In this document: piece after piece, positions 23,625-35,404 of the stretch
Layout of the letters: each line of letters starts with the position of its first letter
How positions within the stretch are numbered: position 1 is the stretch's first letter
DNA from: Mytilus galloprovincialis
Lineage: Eukaryota; Mollusca; Bivalvia; Mytilida; Mytilidae
Length of the DNA: 64,000 nucleotides
Assembly: GCF_965363235.1 (NCBI RefSeq)
Contig: NC_134851.1
Coordinates: 40,948,321 to 41,012,320, forward strand
Direction of reading: 5' to 3'
Notes under the pieces: generated by a model
Told to the model about the DNA's origin: nothing
Database searches by the model: none
Seen by the model: only the letters and a program-made list of their open reading frames with translations
Made by a program: the position numbers and the translations under genes

Positions 23625-24440
23625 GACCTTTCTTGATCTCTCTCTATATACTAACATTTCCCGACGAATATCTAGTGCATGGATTCTACTTCTTGATCCC
23701 TATTCGAATTTTATTGACTTTCAAAGGTTATCGCATAGAAATTTGAATCAGTGTCAAGCAAGATAGACACCCGAAAATTTTCGTTGAACGAGTCAAATCA
23801 ATCTTCTGGTGGCTTTATCGATCAGTGTTGATTGAGTCTGATCGATAATGTGAACCTACTTTGTTAACTCGATACTTAAACATTTATCTTCTCTTTTCTT
23901 ACTCGATGTTTGACTTTAATATCGATAAGAACTCGATTATAATGGGCTTTCTTTAATATGAAACCTGCCTGGACTATAATATATACATTTTTAAAATTTT
24001 TTTGGCAGTCAATTTAATTTTTAAATAAAATTTAAGCCCAAATTAGCGGCCCAAGAAACCCAAATAAGTAGTTTAATTAGCTGATAATCTTTTTTGCAAA
24101 CCATAATACCCAAACGGATTAAAATGCAAACATAATTTACACAATTATGCATATAACCAAGACGATGTGGTATGCTACGGATCGATAACGAAGCCGTACA
24201 GAAACATACATGGAAAAAGATACATGTACAGTTTCGATCAAATTCTGTCGATCTGCGTGCTGTCATTTGAAAGACGATTTCTCTTTATTTTCAAGGAATC
24301 CCTTTTGCGAGTAAGATTTTATTGAAATATTATTGTATGATGTTTATAAATATCAAAATAAATAGGCATTTCAAAAAAGTTATTCCCAAAAGACCGTTTA
24401 ATCTTGAATTTAATTTGTTCATTTATTTGGAGGTAGATGT
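23625..24440. other. No gene recognised
   Basis: 23800-23950 repeats ATCGAT/CTCGAT words, reminiscent of the 19.9-kb element but without its ends. Nothing else supported. Confidence 0.4.
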
Positions 24441-24444
24441 CAGT

Positions 24445-24600
24445 CATTAAAAAGTAAAATCACAAAAATACTGAACTCAGAGGAAAATCAATTCGGAAAG
24501 TCCATAATCACATGGCAAAATCAAATAACAAAACGCATCAAAAACGAATGGACAAGAACTGTCATATTCCTGACTTGAAAGACGATTTCTCTTTTAAGAC
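24445..24600 (+). repeat. Dispersed mussel repeat (AAAATCAATTCGGAAAGTCC)
   Basis: ACTGAACTCAGAGGAAAATC and GGAAAGTCCATAATCACATG recur at 50868-50922 and 55545-55600, inside the arms of the 1.15-kb inverted repeat. Confidence 0.65.
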
Positions 24601-24611
24601 TCCATATACCT

Positions 24612-24795
24612 GCAGTGGCGATCCAGAACTTTTCATTATGGGGATGGGGCAATGACTGACCTAAAGGGGGGGGGGGGGGGGGGGGGGGGGCACTAGTCAT
24701 GCTTCAGTGATTTCCTATATAATCAACCCTTTTCTTCAGGAAAGGGGGGGGGGGGGGCGGTCGCCCCCCGATACACCCACCCACCCACCCGGATC
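24612..24795 (+). mobile_element. M4 TIR element with long G-runs
   Basis: CAGTGGCGATCCAGAACTTTTC, CAATGACTGACCTAAAG and CATGCTTCAGTGATTTCC are present. A G-run of over 20 replaces the usual short one, and the 3' end is CACCCACCCACCC-like. Confidence 0.7.
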
Positions 24796-25267
24796 TGCTT
24801 ATAACTTGTCCCTTTTCTAATATATATTTTTGTTTAAACATGATATATATGTCCATGTATATTTCCAGATATTTATATACCAAAATGGAGACCTACACCT
24901 ATATAATGAACTGATTTGCGCTACATTGCCATTCCCTCTTAAACTAAAACATTTTTAAAACAAAGCTTATCGACACTTGCGAATTCCTACAATCTATTTT
25001 TTATGTCAAATGGGTGCAAATTTACAAATAATGCCGGAAACATCTGATACATTTACAAATGTGGTTTTAACCGCAACACGATAAATACTAGCATCAGACA
25101 CTTAATTAGAAATAACCCTGACCGTTTTAAATTTCCCACCCTTTTCATATATTAATGAAGCTTGAAAGACCTATTCAAGCTATCCCTATAGCCTTCCCCT
25201 GGGAATTAATGCATTAAGTTCCATGATAAGAAAAATATATAGTATCAGCATAGGGAATTTAACTAAC

Positions 25268-25420
25268 GGATCCAGAAATGGTATAAGTGGGGGGCACACT
25301 GACTACCTAAGAGGGGGGATGTCCGCTCCGATCATGCTTCAGTGATTCCCTATATAATCAACCAAACTTCCCCCAGAATCCCGGGGGGCTCCCTGGTCCC
25401 CTCTAAATCCGCCTCTGAAT
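25268..25420 (+). mobile_element. M4 TIR element
   Basis: ACGGATCCAGAAATGG to CTCTAAATCCGCCTCTGA with CATGCTTCAGTGATTCCC inside. It abuts the left 171-bp direct repeat. Confidence 0.7.
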
Positions 25421-25421
25421 T

Positions 25422-25592
25422 TCAATTCATCAACAATACTCTAACCCCCCTCTAGGGCACTATTCCTACTAAGCTAAAAATAGATGTTATGTAATTTCCT
25501 AAGAATAGACTAGATACCTGCCTGCTGAAATCATTGATAACAGATACATTGTATTGTGTATAAACTATAATTTAATAAATCAAATTTCCTTT
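25422..25592 (+). repeat. 171-bp direct repeat, left copy
   Basis: Base-for-base identical by eye to 30467-30637. It starts TCAATTCATCAACAATAC and ends TCAAATTTCCTTT. No coding potential. It flanks the satellite district. Confidence 0.85.
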
Positions 25593-25856
25593 TATACACA
25601 ACACAATTTAAGATTTATGTTTATTAATAAATATCAAAACATACTAAAACTACAACTAAATATTAAAATAAACTGTATCATAACAGTACATATCTTTCTA
25701 CATTGTATGACAAACTATATAATACATTATTGGCTTTCTGGGGGCTACTCATTCACTTAAGAGAATTGAAATAAACATTTCAAACTATTCAAAATATGAG
25801 AAAATAAATTCAAAACTTATCAAAATATGAGAAAAATAAAAATAAGCGATTCGTAA

Positions 25857-26195
25857 AAAATGTTCCTGTGGCGATCCCCAGGAATGAACCTATTTGTTCC
25901 TCGGCAGGAATGAACCTATTTCCTGGGGTGATCCCTAGGAATGAACCTAGTTCCTGGGGCGATCCCCGGGAATGAACCTATTTTCCTCGACAGGAATGAC
26001 CTAATTCCTGAGGCGACCCCCAGGAATGAACCTAGTTCCTGGGGCGATCCCCAGGAATGAACCTATTTGTTCCTCGACAGGAATGAACCTAATTCCTGGG
26101 GCGATCCCCAGGAATGAACCTAATTGCTCCTGGGCGATCCCAGCGTAGTAAAAATACTACTTAAAATACAATTTGTTCCTCGACAGGAATTAACC
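25857..26195. repeat. Minisatellite with CCTGGGGCGATCCCCAGG core
   Basis: About eight units of 35-45 bases alternate the palindrome-like core CCTGGGGCGATCCCCAGG with GAATGAACCTA and a GTTCCTCGACAGGAATG spacer. The arms CCTGGGG and CCCCAGG could pair around CGAT. The last units grade into CGATCCCAGCGTAGTA, which resembles the next array. Confidence 0.85.
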
Positions 26196-26489
26196 TATCT
26201 GATGTATTATTGAATTGGGGGAGTATGATTCCCCTGGAATTAAAAGCCAAATGAAATGAGTTCATAAAATGAAAGAATGAAAGCCCCCAAGAAATAATAA
26301 TGCTAGCAAATAAAAAATAAAAAATAAATACATTAACAATACAATAATTTCAAAAACAACACATTTCTGTTGTGCTTTAAAAAGAACCCTCTACCAGTTC
26401 TGAAAGAGTGATCACAGTAATCACTTCTCTCTAACCCAGACGGATAAAATAACTCTGTCTTACATAGTTAAAAATCTTGCGTTTAATGT

Positions 26490-26790
26490 TTAAAGAAGTG
26501 TGACTGTAGTTGACACATTAACTATGAATGCATGAATCAAGGTATCGTCCTCCTTATATATTCCGTTGCTATATAGTTCTGAGTTTGCTTCAAGCTATTG
26601 CTATCCTCATATCTAGTGCTTAATAGTTCTGAATTCTGCATCCGAAAACGATAGGTTAAAATAAACAAAAGTTGAACTGTTGTCTAACACATTATACTAT
26701 ATATGAAGGCAGGCATCAGGGTATTGTTTTCTTATATATAACGGTGCTATAAAGTTCTGAAGTCTTCATCCGAAAAACGAAGGTTTTTTA
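26490..26790. repeat. Two degenerate ~170-bp direct units
   Basis: GACACATTAACTATGAATG... and AACACATTATACTATATATG... both continue to a TATATA-CGTTGCTATA-AGTTCTGA block and CATCCGAAAA. Confidence 0.5.
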
Positions 26791-27119
26791 AAATATCTGT
26801 ATCTGTATTTTCCTGTAAAATAAAAGAAAAGAAACAACCTGGGAAGTCTTAGTAATCCTTAAACAAGAGAGTCTAAGTGGAAATACTAGCTGAGTTAAAT
26901 ATAACACATTAATACATAATAAAAGATAATATGACCTGTGGCGATCCAGCAGGCGTAGTACAATACACATAAATAAATTAACCTGTAGCGATCCAGCAGG
27001 CGTAGTACAGTATACATTAAGATAATGAATGATCTGTGGCGATGCAGCAAGTACAATACGACCTGTGGCGATCCAGCAGGTGTAGTACAATATACATAAA
27101 AAGAATGAAAGACCTGTAG

Positions 27120-27345
27120 CGATCCAGCAGGTTCGACCTGAAATATAATATATATAACTGTACTGTATGAAATGTACACCTGGAGAGATCCCTGCATGTG
27201 TGGAGCAATCTAGACTAAAGATATAAACATGATAAATACTGTGTGCTACATGTACTATGTGCTGAAATATAATACATATAAAATAAATACCTACATGTAT
27301 GCATTACTATACTGAAATAATGAATGACCTGTGGCGATCCAGCAG
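27120..27345. repeat. Spacer cassette inside the array, copy 1
   Basis: CGACCTGAAATATAATATAT, CACCTGGAGAGATCCCTGC and GTGTGGAGCAATCTAGA blocks. Copied at 28586-28790. Confidence 0.75.
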
Positions 27346-28537
27346 GGGTAGTACGACCTGTGGCGATCCAGCAGGCGTAGTACAATACACATAAATGAAA
27401 TAACCTGTGGCGATCCAGCAGGCGTAGTACAATACACATAAATAAAATAACCTGTGGCGATCCAGCAGGCGTAGTACTATATACATAAATAAAATAACCT
27501 GTGGCGATCCAGCAGGCGTAGTACAATATACATAAATAAAATAACCTGTGGCGATCCAGCAGGCGTAGTACAATATACATAAATAAAATAACCTGTGGCG
27601 ATCCAGCAGGCGTAGTACAATATACATAAATAAAATAACATGTGGCGATCCAGCATATGTAATACAATATATACATAAATAAATTAACCTGTGACGATCC
27701 AGCAGGCGTAGTACAATACACATAAATAAAATAACCTGTGGCGATCCAGCAGGCGTAGTACAATACACATAAATAAAATAACCTGTGTCGATCCAGCAGG
27801 TGTAGTACAATACACATAAATAAAATAACCTGTGGCTATCCAGCAGATGTAGTACAATACATGTATACATAAATAAAATTACCTGTGGCGATCCAGCAGG
27901 CGTAGTACAATATATATAAATAAAATAACCTGTGGCGATCCATCAGGCGTAGTACAATACACATAAATAAAATAACCTGTGGCGATCCAGCAGATGTAGT
28001 GCAATATACATAATAAGAAAATGACCTGTGGCGATCCAGCAGGCGTAGTATAATACACATAAATAGACATAATGACCTGTGGCGATCCAGCAGGTGTAGT
28101 ACAGTATACATAATGAATGACCTGTGGCGATCCAGCAGGTGTAGTACAGTATACATAAAGAGAATGAATGACCTGTGGCGATCCAGCAGGGTAGTACGAC
28201 CTGTGGCGATCCAACAGGCATAGTACAATACACATAAATAGAATGACCTGTGGCGATCCAGCAGATGTAGTGCAATATACATAATAAGAAAATGACCCGT
28301 GGCGATCCAGCAGGCGTAGTACAATACACATAAATAGACAGAACGACCTGTGGCGATCCAGCAGGTGTAGTACAGTATACATAAATAGATTGACCTGAGG
28401 CGATCCAGCAGGTGTAGTACAGTATACATAAAAAGAATGAATGACCTGTGGCGATCCAGCAGGGTAGTACGACCTGTGGCGATCCAACAGGCGTAGTACA
28501 ATACACATAAATAGAATGACCTGTGGCGATCCAGCAG

Positions 28538-28540
<3 letters not shown>

Positions 28541-28585
<45 letters not shown>
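28541..28585. repeat. ~45-base T homopolymer inside the array
   Basis: Sits exactly where a unit should read GGGTAGTACGACC. It may be a retroposed poly(A) tail remnant, slippage, or a sequencing artefact. Confidence 0.9.
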
Positions 28586-28587
<2 letters not shown>

Positions 28588-29300
28588 GACCTGAAATATA
28601 ATATATGTAACTGTACTGTATGAAATGTACACCTGGGGAGATCCCTGCATGTGTGGAGCAATCTAGAATAAAGATATAAACACGATAAATAACTGTGTGC
28701 TACATGTACTATGTGCTGAAATATAATAGATATAAAATAACTACATACATGTATGCATAACAATACTGAGAAATGTCCATCTTGGAAGATCCTGGAATGT
28801 GTAAAATATAGCAAATAGAATAGCGATATGAACATGATAAAAACTGTGTGCTTCATGTACTATGTGCTGAAATATATATACATTTAAATTCATATAATTC
28901 TTAATATACCGTACGAAATATACACCTGAAGAGATCTTGGACGGTTGTGGAACACTCAAGAATAAATATAAATATGATAAAAACTGTGCTATGTGATGAA
29001 ATATCATACATATAAAATATATACATATGACTGAGAAATGTCCTGGAAGGTGTAGAATAATCTAGAATAGAGATACATGTACATGTAGCAATCTATAATA
29101 GCAATATGAACATGATAAATACTGTTGCTTCTGTACTACATGTATGTGGAATATAATACATGTACATAAAATATAAATTCATACTATATGTACGAGATGT
29201 TAACCTGAAGAGATCTCTGTCAGTATGGAACAATCTAGAATAGAGATAAAGATACCGTGTGATACTATGTGCTAAAATATGAGACATTAATACATAGTAT
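28586..29300. repeat. Degenerate long-unit repeats after the array
   Basis: Recurring blocks ATGTACACCTGGGGAGATCC, CAATCTAGAATA-AGATA, ATATGAACATGATAAA and CTATGTGCTGAAATAT at about 140- to 300-base spacing, decaying rightward. GGGGAGATCCCTGC resembles the GGCGATCC cores. Confidence 0.65.
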
Positions 29301-30466
29301 TACTTATTTAAATACATGTATGTGTCTGCTGTTATTACAGATGTATGTTGTGCTTATCAATAAAAAAAATAAATATTACTTATACTTAACAAAGGCAAAG
29401 TTCCACCAATACAATACATTCAGTTGCATATCCTTAAGAAGTTCAGACATATATATGTGCTGAGTATACGTGTCTTCGAATCTCCATGCTGCTCTTCACA
29501 CCCTACTCTGCATTAGTATATGATAAACCTGTATACTAGCCTAGTATATGGTAAACCCGGTGTGTTCTGTATGATCTAAGCGTTCCCTCAGTGCCCTTGG
29601 ACCAGTGTTGAAGAACTGCGGAATTAATACATTGTAAGGACTAATCTGGAACTATATATATCTACGTTGAAGCAAAGTGTCCACCAGACGCAGTGGTTCT
29701 GCATAAAACCATAACATATTTGTATATATCTCATGTATCACGATCACTGACTTCCGAGCCTGGGCGGTAGAAACATGCTTATTGGCTGCTTATCAAAGAA
29801 AATAAGCATTAAAGGCCGACGCAAATGGAATGTGTATGCATAGCTAGTGTGCTGATATAGTTCAAACGTAGTGTTTATGGAATATTGAATGCCGTCGACA
29901 TAGCGATAAAACTGGCGGGCATAATGTACGGGAAACTGTAATGATACTGACATTTGGAAAATGCTGACCAACAGTTATATTAATTCAAGCTGTGTATTAA
30001 ATATTAAACGAACGTTTACACACTTAGTCTACTCAATCGTGGTTCTATTCCAATATTGTTATTGTTTACATATATGCGTTGCATTGTGGGATCGCGCACT
30101 TGAAAATGCTGTCATGGCCGAATGTCTCCATATCGAAATAAGGTCAATCAGTCATTCTCATAGCGTGAGCTGGACATCTATGTTCTTGTTCTCAACTCTA
30201 CAAGAAGAGTTAATCCAGTTTCGAAATATTAAAGCTCATAATACGATTATCTGTGTTTACCTGGGCGCGTACCCATAGCACGCAATTGGAAAGTGATATT
30301 GAAGTGATAATAATTACTCAATCAAATGAACAATATCCAATCACTATTCCAGAGAAACGTATATCTATGTCAATATCCGTTAACATAAAAAGATTTTTTC
30401 GAATATGGTTCGAAAACAGTAAATAATAACTGATTGTAATTGCATCAAATACAACGATGCTTCCTC
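29301..30466. other. Single-copy-looking stretch inside the 171-bp repeats
   Basis: No repeat recognised. A 105-codon frame from ATG 29961 to 30278 has no motif, splice context or composition that argues for a gene. Confidence 0.4.
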
Positions 30467-30637
30467 TCAATTCATCAACAATACTCTAACCCCCCTCTAG
30501 GGCACTATTCCTACTAAGCTAAAAATAGATGTTATGTAATTTCCTAAGAATAGACTAGATACCTGCCTGCTGAAATCATTGATAACAGATACATTGTATT
30601 GTGTATAAACTATAATTTAATAAATCAAATTTCCTTT
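30467..30637 (+). repeat. 171-bp direct repeat, right copy
   Basis: Identical to 25422-25592 and offset by 5045 bases. Flanks differ immediately on both sides. Confidence 0.85.
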
Positions 30638-30808
30638 GGAATGATTTCGGAGAAGTAAAGGGGTTTTGTTTCTTTGATTAATAACTATCTAGGTTTTACA
30701 AAGTATTCAAAAAGTCTTGTTTTGGCCTCTATTATTATAACAATTTTAAGCAATATATCCTTAACCCCTAAATCGACCCAACCTTTCTTTTGTGGAATGA
30801 AACCTCAG

Positions 30809-30950
30809 TGGCGGATCCATGCATAATTTTTTCATAAAGAGGGGCCCGTCGACTGACCTAAAAGGGGGCGCTCCAGTCATGATTCAGTGATTCCATATAC
30901 AATCAACCATTTTGTTCCCACAAAAAGGGGGGAGGGGGCCTCTGGGTCTT
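30809..30950 (+). mobile_element. M4 TIR element
   Basis: CAGTGGCGGATCCATGC, CGACTGACCTAAAAGGG, TCATGATTCAGTGATTCC and a G-run, ending near GGGCCTCTGGG. Confidence 0.75.
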
Positions 30951-31044
30951 ATGAATCTTGTGCTTTAAATTATAGATATTGTTACTAGTATACTGATATT
31001 CCGAAAATCATTAAAAATACCCATTTGTATTCTTCACCAACGCT

Positions 31045-31290
31045 AGCAGAGGGGCATTATGTTTTCTGCTTTGTGCGTCCGTTCGTCTGTTCGTCGTCCG
31101 TCTGTCCCGCTTTAGGTTAAAGTTTTTGGTCAAGTTAGTTTTTTTATGAAGTTGAAGTCCAATCAACTCGAAACTAAGTACACATTTTCCCTATACTATG
31201 ATATTTCTAATTTTAATGCCAAATTAGAGTTTTGGCCCCAATTTCACTATCTACTGATAATAGATAATGATAGTGCGAGTTGGGCATCCG
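31045..31290 (+). repeat. Dispersed bivalve repeat M7 (AGAGGGGCATTATGTTTTC)
   Basis: Contains GTCCGTCTGTCCCGC, GGTTAAAGTTTTTGGTCAAG and GTCCAATCAACTCGAAACTA. It is the same as 40985-41240. Open frames across it are repeat translations. Confidence 0.75.
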
Positions 31291-31786
31291 TGTATTGTGT
31301 TTACATTCTTGTTTGCACTTTACTCCTGAACGGTTTGAGCTATAACCAACAAAACAAAACCAAACCCTCCCTCCGTTGTACAAATATTTGTAGCATAATT
31401 TTATAGATATCAATACACTTTTACACAATTTATTGTCCGGAAACCAGAAAAAACGTTGTTTTGCTTATTATGGCCAGTTTTTGGTCCCTAATTCTTTTAA
31501 ACCATGATATGGGACCATAACATTCAAATTCTAATTTAACGCTATCATTGATTACTCATCATTTGCACAGGTCTGATTGCGCTGATTTTTTTTTTATTTC
31601 TTTTTTGCCGAATTTGTGTTTCATTTGCGTTGTTTGTGTACATGTTACTTACAGGGTCGTTTTGATCATTATAAATCTCTTCCGTTAGCCAGTACATAAG
31701 TTATAAATTGTCAATCATAACATGTATATAACTGTTGTAACATACTCAAGAGGAAGTGAAAGTAGGCTTCCGAGCAGGATTATAAA

Positions 31787-32152
31787 AAAGAATTTAGATG
31801 TGGTATGGTTGCCAATGAAACAACTCCCCACAAAAGACAAAAATAACACAGAAATTTACAACTATGGGTCACCATTTGGCCTTCGACAATGAGCAAAGTC
31901 GATACCTCATAATCAGCTTAAAAAAGGTCCTTATCTGACAATGTAAAAAAAATCAAACGAGATAACGTACGGCTTAATTTTTGTACAATAAATGAACGAA
32001 AAACAAATATGAAACACATAAACAAACGACAACCATTGAATAACAAGCTCCTGACTTGGGACAGGCACATTACATAATATTTCGGGGTTAAACATGTTAG
32101 CGGGATCCCAACCATCGCCCTAACGTGGGACAATGCCAATGGTATAACTGTT
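31787..32152 (+). repeat. M1 repeat, near full length
   Basis: TTAGATGTGGTATGGTTGCC to CGGGATCCCAACCATCGCCC and GTGGGACAATGCC. It shows the complete order of the family's blocks. Confidence 0.85.
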
Positions 32153-32614
32153 TAAAAAAAATACTAGTAAAATTAAGATAAAAGCACTCTGTTTACATCC
32201 ATGAAAATCTGCACCGTTATTCTTACAGTTTTCAACGCGTGCAGCCGACCAGCAATGAGATGGCTAACTTGAAGTTCAGCATATATAAGTACAACATCTT
32301 AGAATGCATGAATGACGGATTCGAGCGTCAGACATAATGTCAAACGTGAAGCAATCCTCGATTTCATGGGGGAAGGAATGGTCACCGCAAAACTGCGATA
32401 GCCATTTACCAATTTCACTTGAGTTTTCTCTCTACTAACAGACTGGACCTCTGTGGCGAACAAGGCGGGTGCAAATAGCAGAAAGAAGTGTGTTTTTTTA
32501 TTATTAATTAACTAGTATGTGTTTACGCCATGTATCTAAAATTTGGGCGAATGAAAAAAATAATGTATTGGCGAAAATGAAAAGATGTTCATCGAATGTT
32601 TAAGAAAGACTCTT

Positions 32615-32815
32615 TAAAAAAGGAGATGTGGTATAATTACCAATGAGACAACTATCAACAAAAGACCAAAATGACACAAATGACACAAATATCAACAACT
32701 ATAGGTCACCGTACGGCCTTCAACAATGAGCAAAGCCCATACCGCATAGTCGGCTATAAAAGGCCCCGATAAGACAATGTAAAACAATTCAAACGAGAAA
32801 ACTATGCCGGGCAAT
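32615..32815 (+). repeat. M1 repeat fragment
   Basis: GAGATGTGGTATAATTACC to CAAACGAGAAAACTA, with a local ATGACACAA duplication. Confidence 0.85.
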
Positions 32816-33081
32816 TCAGATTTAAATGAATATAGTATAAATTTTTTGGAACTACATATGCATGCAGAAGATCCCTCCCCATCCCCCTTGTGACACCACT
32901 GCATAAAACAACGTAGGTTTGCATACATTTCATTTAGCAAAAAGCAATACAGAAGTAAAACGTAAATTATGTGTGTCTATAAGACACGTTTAAATACCCC
33001 AGCCATAGTTGATTTAGTCAAATTATTAGTTATAATGTATATGAATGTATATTTGAAAAAATACCTATATATATATATATA

Positions 33082-33435
33082 AAAGAAGATGTGGTATGAA
33101 TGCCAACGAGACAACTCTCCACAAGAGACCAAAATGACACAGAAATTAATAATTATAGGTTACCCTACGGGCTTCAACAATAAGATAGGCCAATACCGCA
33201 TAGTCAGCTATACAAGGCCACGAAATGACAATGTAAAACCATTCAAAAGAGAAAACTAACGGCCCTATTTATATAAAAAAAAATACAAGTATGTAATACA
33301 TAAACAAACGACAACTACTGATCATGAATTACAGGCTCCTGGCTTGGGACAGGCACATTCTTATATTATGTGGCGGGGTTAAACCTGTTAGCGGGATCCC
33401 AACCCCACTTAACATGGGACAATAGTATAACAGTA
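33082..33435 (+). repeat. M1 repeat, near full length
   Basis: AAGATGTGGTATGAATGCC to GCGGGATCCCAACCCCACTT and CATGGGACAATAG. Third M1 copy within 1.7 kb, all in the same orientation. Confidence 0.85.
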
Positions 33436-33669
33436 CAACATAAGAACGAACAATTAAAATCGGTTGAAAATGGCTTAACTCATCAGATGACAAAACTACA
33501 AGTGGACGTGGCCGGGTACTTGTACATCCCCCCAACAAAAAGACACTATAGGAACATATCTCAAAGTACTGACAGCTAGTTCAAAGCCACCAACAACTAA
33601 TAAAACAAATCATGTATCTAAGACTAAATATGGACTTGCACATCACTATTATGCGTATAAACATCCCAG

Positions 33670-33820
33670 TTGCGGAACTAGAAATTTTCATAAGTGGGTC
33701 TCAGTACTGCCGGAGAGGGGGCCTGTGCCAGTCATATTTCAGTGCTTCTCTTTATAATCAATAACAAAAAAAAAGGGGGGGGGCACCTGCTACCGCATTC
33801 CTTTGATACGCCTCTGCATC
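33670..33820 (+). mobile_element. M4 TIR element
   Basis: CAGTTGCGGAACTAGAAATT, CAGTACTGCCGGAGAGG, a G-run, and GATACGCCTCTGC as a diverged right end. Confidence 0.65.
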
Positions 33821-33829
33821 CTACAAGAT

Positions 33830-35010
33830 ATCAAGATGCTGGTTATATACATAATTGATAAGGTTCAACTTCCTGGCATTTAAGAATATTTGACAAAAAT
33901 CAAGATGCATATATAGGAATACATGCATGAACATCTCAATTGTATGTTCAGGCAACCTCTGAAATATTAATTAAAACTATAAATTTATAGTTAAAAAAAA
34001 TGTCGGAAGAGGAAGCAGGACAAACCATGATCTCTCTCTGCATTTTATAATAAAATGTATCCAACTACCTTGAATTTTGAGGATATTTGACTTAAAATGT
34101 TGCAGTTGCAACTCAAAAACTGTATACGAGGTGATAGCCAGACAAACCAATCTATAGCTTGACGAACAGACGAACGGGTAGACGAACGAACCTGTAGGCG
34201 ATAAATTAATATACCTTTCGATGAAAGTGAGGTCATAAAATAAGCTTGAAATTGCAGTTGATACTTATAAAAAATCAAACATCATAGTGCTCAGTTTGCT
34301 TAAACATTTCTCTTCAGCTTTATAGCCATGAATTATAAGATTTCTAAGATCGTAATAAATTTGAGTTTCTGAATTGAAAGTTATTTTTCAGGGATGCGAT
34401 GGTTGCTTTCTCAGTCCTACACACAGCCCTCAAATTGAAAAGTTTTACAAAACTACTGTTTAGATAAAAACAACATAAAACCTAAGTGGCTGTCAACATT
34501 CATTAAATGAAATTTGTCAAATTTGTAATATTATCAGTAAAATTAACATTACACAGGTTGGGTCGGTTCAAATATCTTGCTAGCTACAGTGATAATTTCT
34601 GCCTCCTTTGTGATAAAACTGGTGTACACATAAATGGCATTATTTTTGTGCAAAACATGAAATATAATTTCAAGGAATAAGCGATTTCATGACTCTTTGT
34701 ATGGATGAAAAAAAATCAACAGAAAGAAGCTGTTTAGTATAAACATTTCAACAAGTTATAATAAATAAGAACATTTTAAATAGATAGAATTTTACATTAA
34801 ATAATGCATGACAATTGGCATTTTCAAAATTCATCTTATCAGTTAATTTGCACTTTACATGTATCACACAATTCAAGTTAATAAAATAAAGAACAAAAAA
34901 GAGGGGTTGAAAAATTAGAATAAAATTTTCATTTAAATTTTACTAATGAAAAATCAATAAATGAGGATTCACAATTTATTCTTTTAGTAAATTTCACTAA
35001 GGCTGTAGCA
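33830..35010. other. No gene recognised
   Basis: AT-rich DNA. 34140-34200 has a GACGAACAGACGAACGGG fragment common in bivalve repeats. Nothing else supported. Confidence 0.4.
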
Positions 35011-35014
35011 GAAT

Positions 35015-35175
35015 CCAGAGGTGGATTTAGTCGGGGGCCAGGGACCCCCCCCCCCCTCCTTTTTGGGAAAAAAATGGTTGCTTATTTAGGGAATCACTGA
35101 AGCATGACTGGAGCGGGAGCCCCTCTTAGACAATCAGTGGAGCCCCACTTATGAAAATTTCTGGATCCGCCACTG
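35015..35175 (-). mobile_element. M4 TIR element, reverse copy
   Basis: Starts CCAGAGGTGGATTTAG and ends TTTCTGGATCCGCCACTGG, with GGGAATCACTGAAGCATGAC inside. The best-preserved right terminus of the family here. Confidence 0.8.
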
Positions 35176-35404
35176 GAATCTCCTCCCACTCCACACACAC
35201 ATCCCTTAATAATGATCAATAATATTTCAGGAAAAATGTAACTTATTTTATCATTTAGTCATCTGAGAAACAACATTCCAATTCTAAGCTGACCACACCT
35301 TTCAGTTACTCTTTAAGGATTTGTGCTTCACCATTCTTGTTTTGCATGTCTTAAGCACCTCCTACGCTATTTAAAGTCACAACGTCCAGACTATAAAATT
35401 CATA

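Larger units (their letters stand above)
26930..28600. repeat. 47-bp minisatellite array (CCTGTGGCGATCCAGCAGG)
   Basis: Roughly thirty units. The period is 47 bases (for example TGGCGATCC at 27361, 27408 and 27455). Each unit has CCTGTGGCGATCCAGCAGG, then GTAGTACAATACACATAAAT. Some units are shortened to GGGTAGTACGA. Because 47 is not a multiple of three, the long open frames across the array cycle through all frames and are not genes. Confidence 0.9.

Noticed and set aside
26930-28600. Array resembling a CRISPR locus (partly palindromic repeats at fixed spacing)
   Set aside because: The spacers are the same sequence in every unit, not unique. The genome is eukaryotic and there are no cas genes.
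27215-28650. Long - strand open frames (187-235 codons) with repeating CTTPAGSPQV / YYACWIATG peptides
   Set aside because: They are translations of the 47-bp minisatellite, which runs through all three frames because 47 is not a multiple of three. No start, splice or codon-use support.
29961-30278. 105-codon + strand frame beginning with ATG
   Set aside because: No recognisable motif, no clear splice or poly(A) context, and composition like the surrounding DNA.
25422-30637. Calling the 171-bp repeats an LTR pair
   Set aside because: They lack TG...CA ends and a clear target duplication, and no retroelement coding remains lie between them. Kept only as an open possibility.
31146-31406. Frames across 31146-31428 and 41063-41299
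   Set aside because: Both lie in the same dispersed repeat (M7), so their similarity reflects the repeat, not a gene family.
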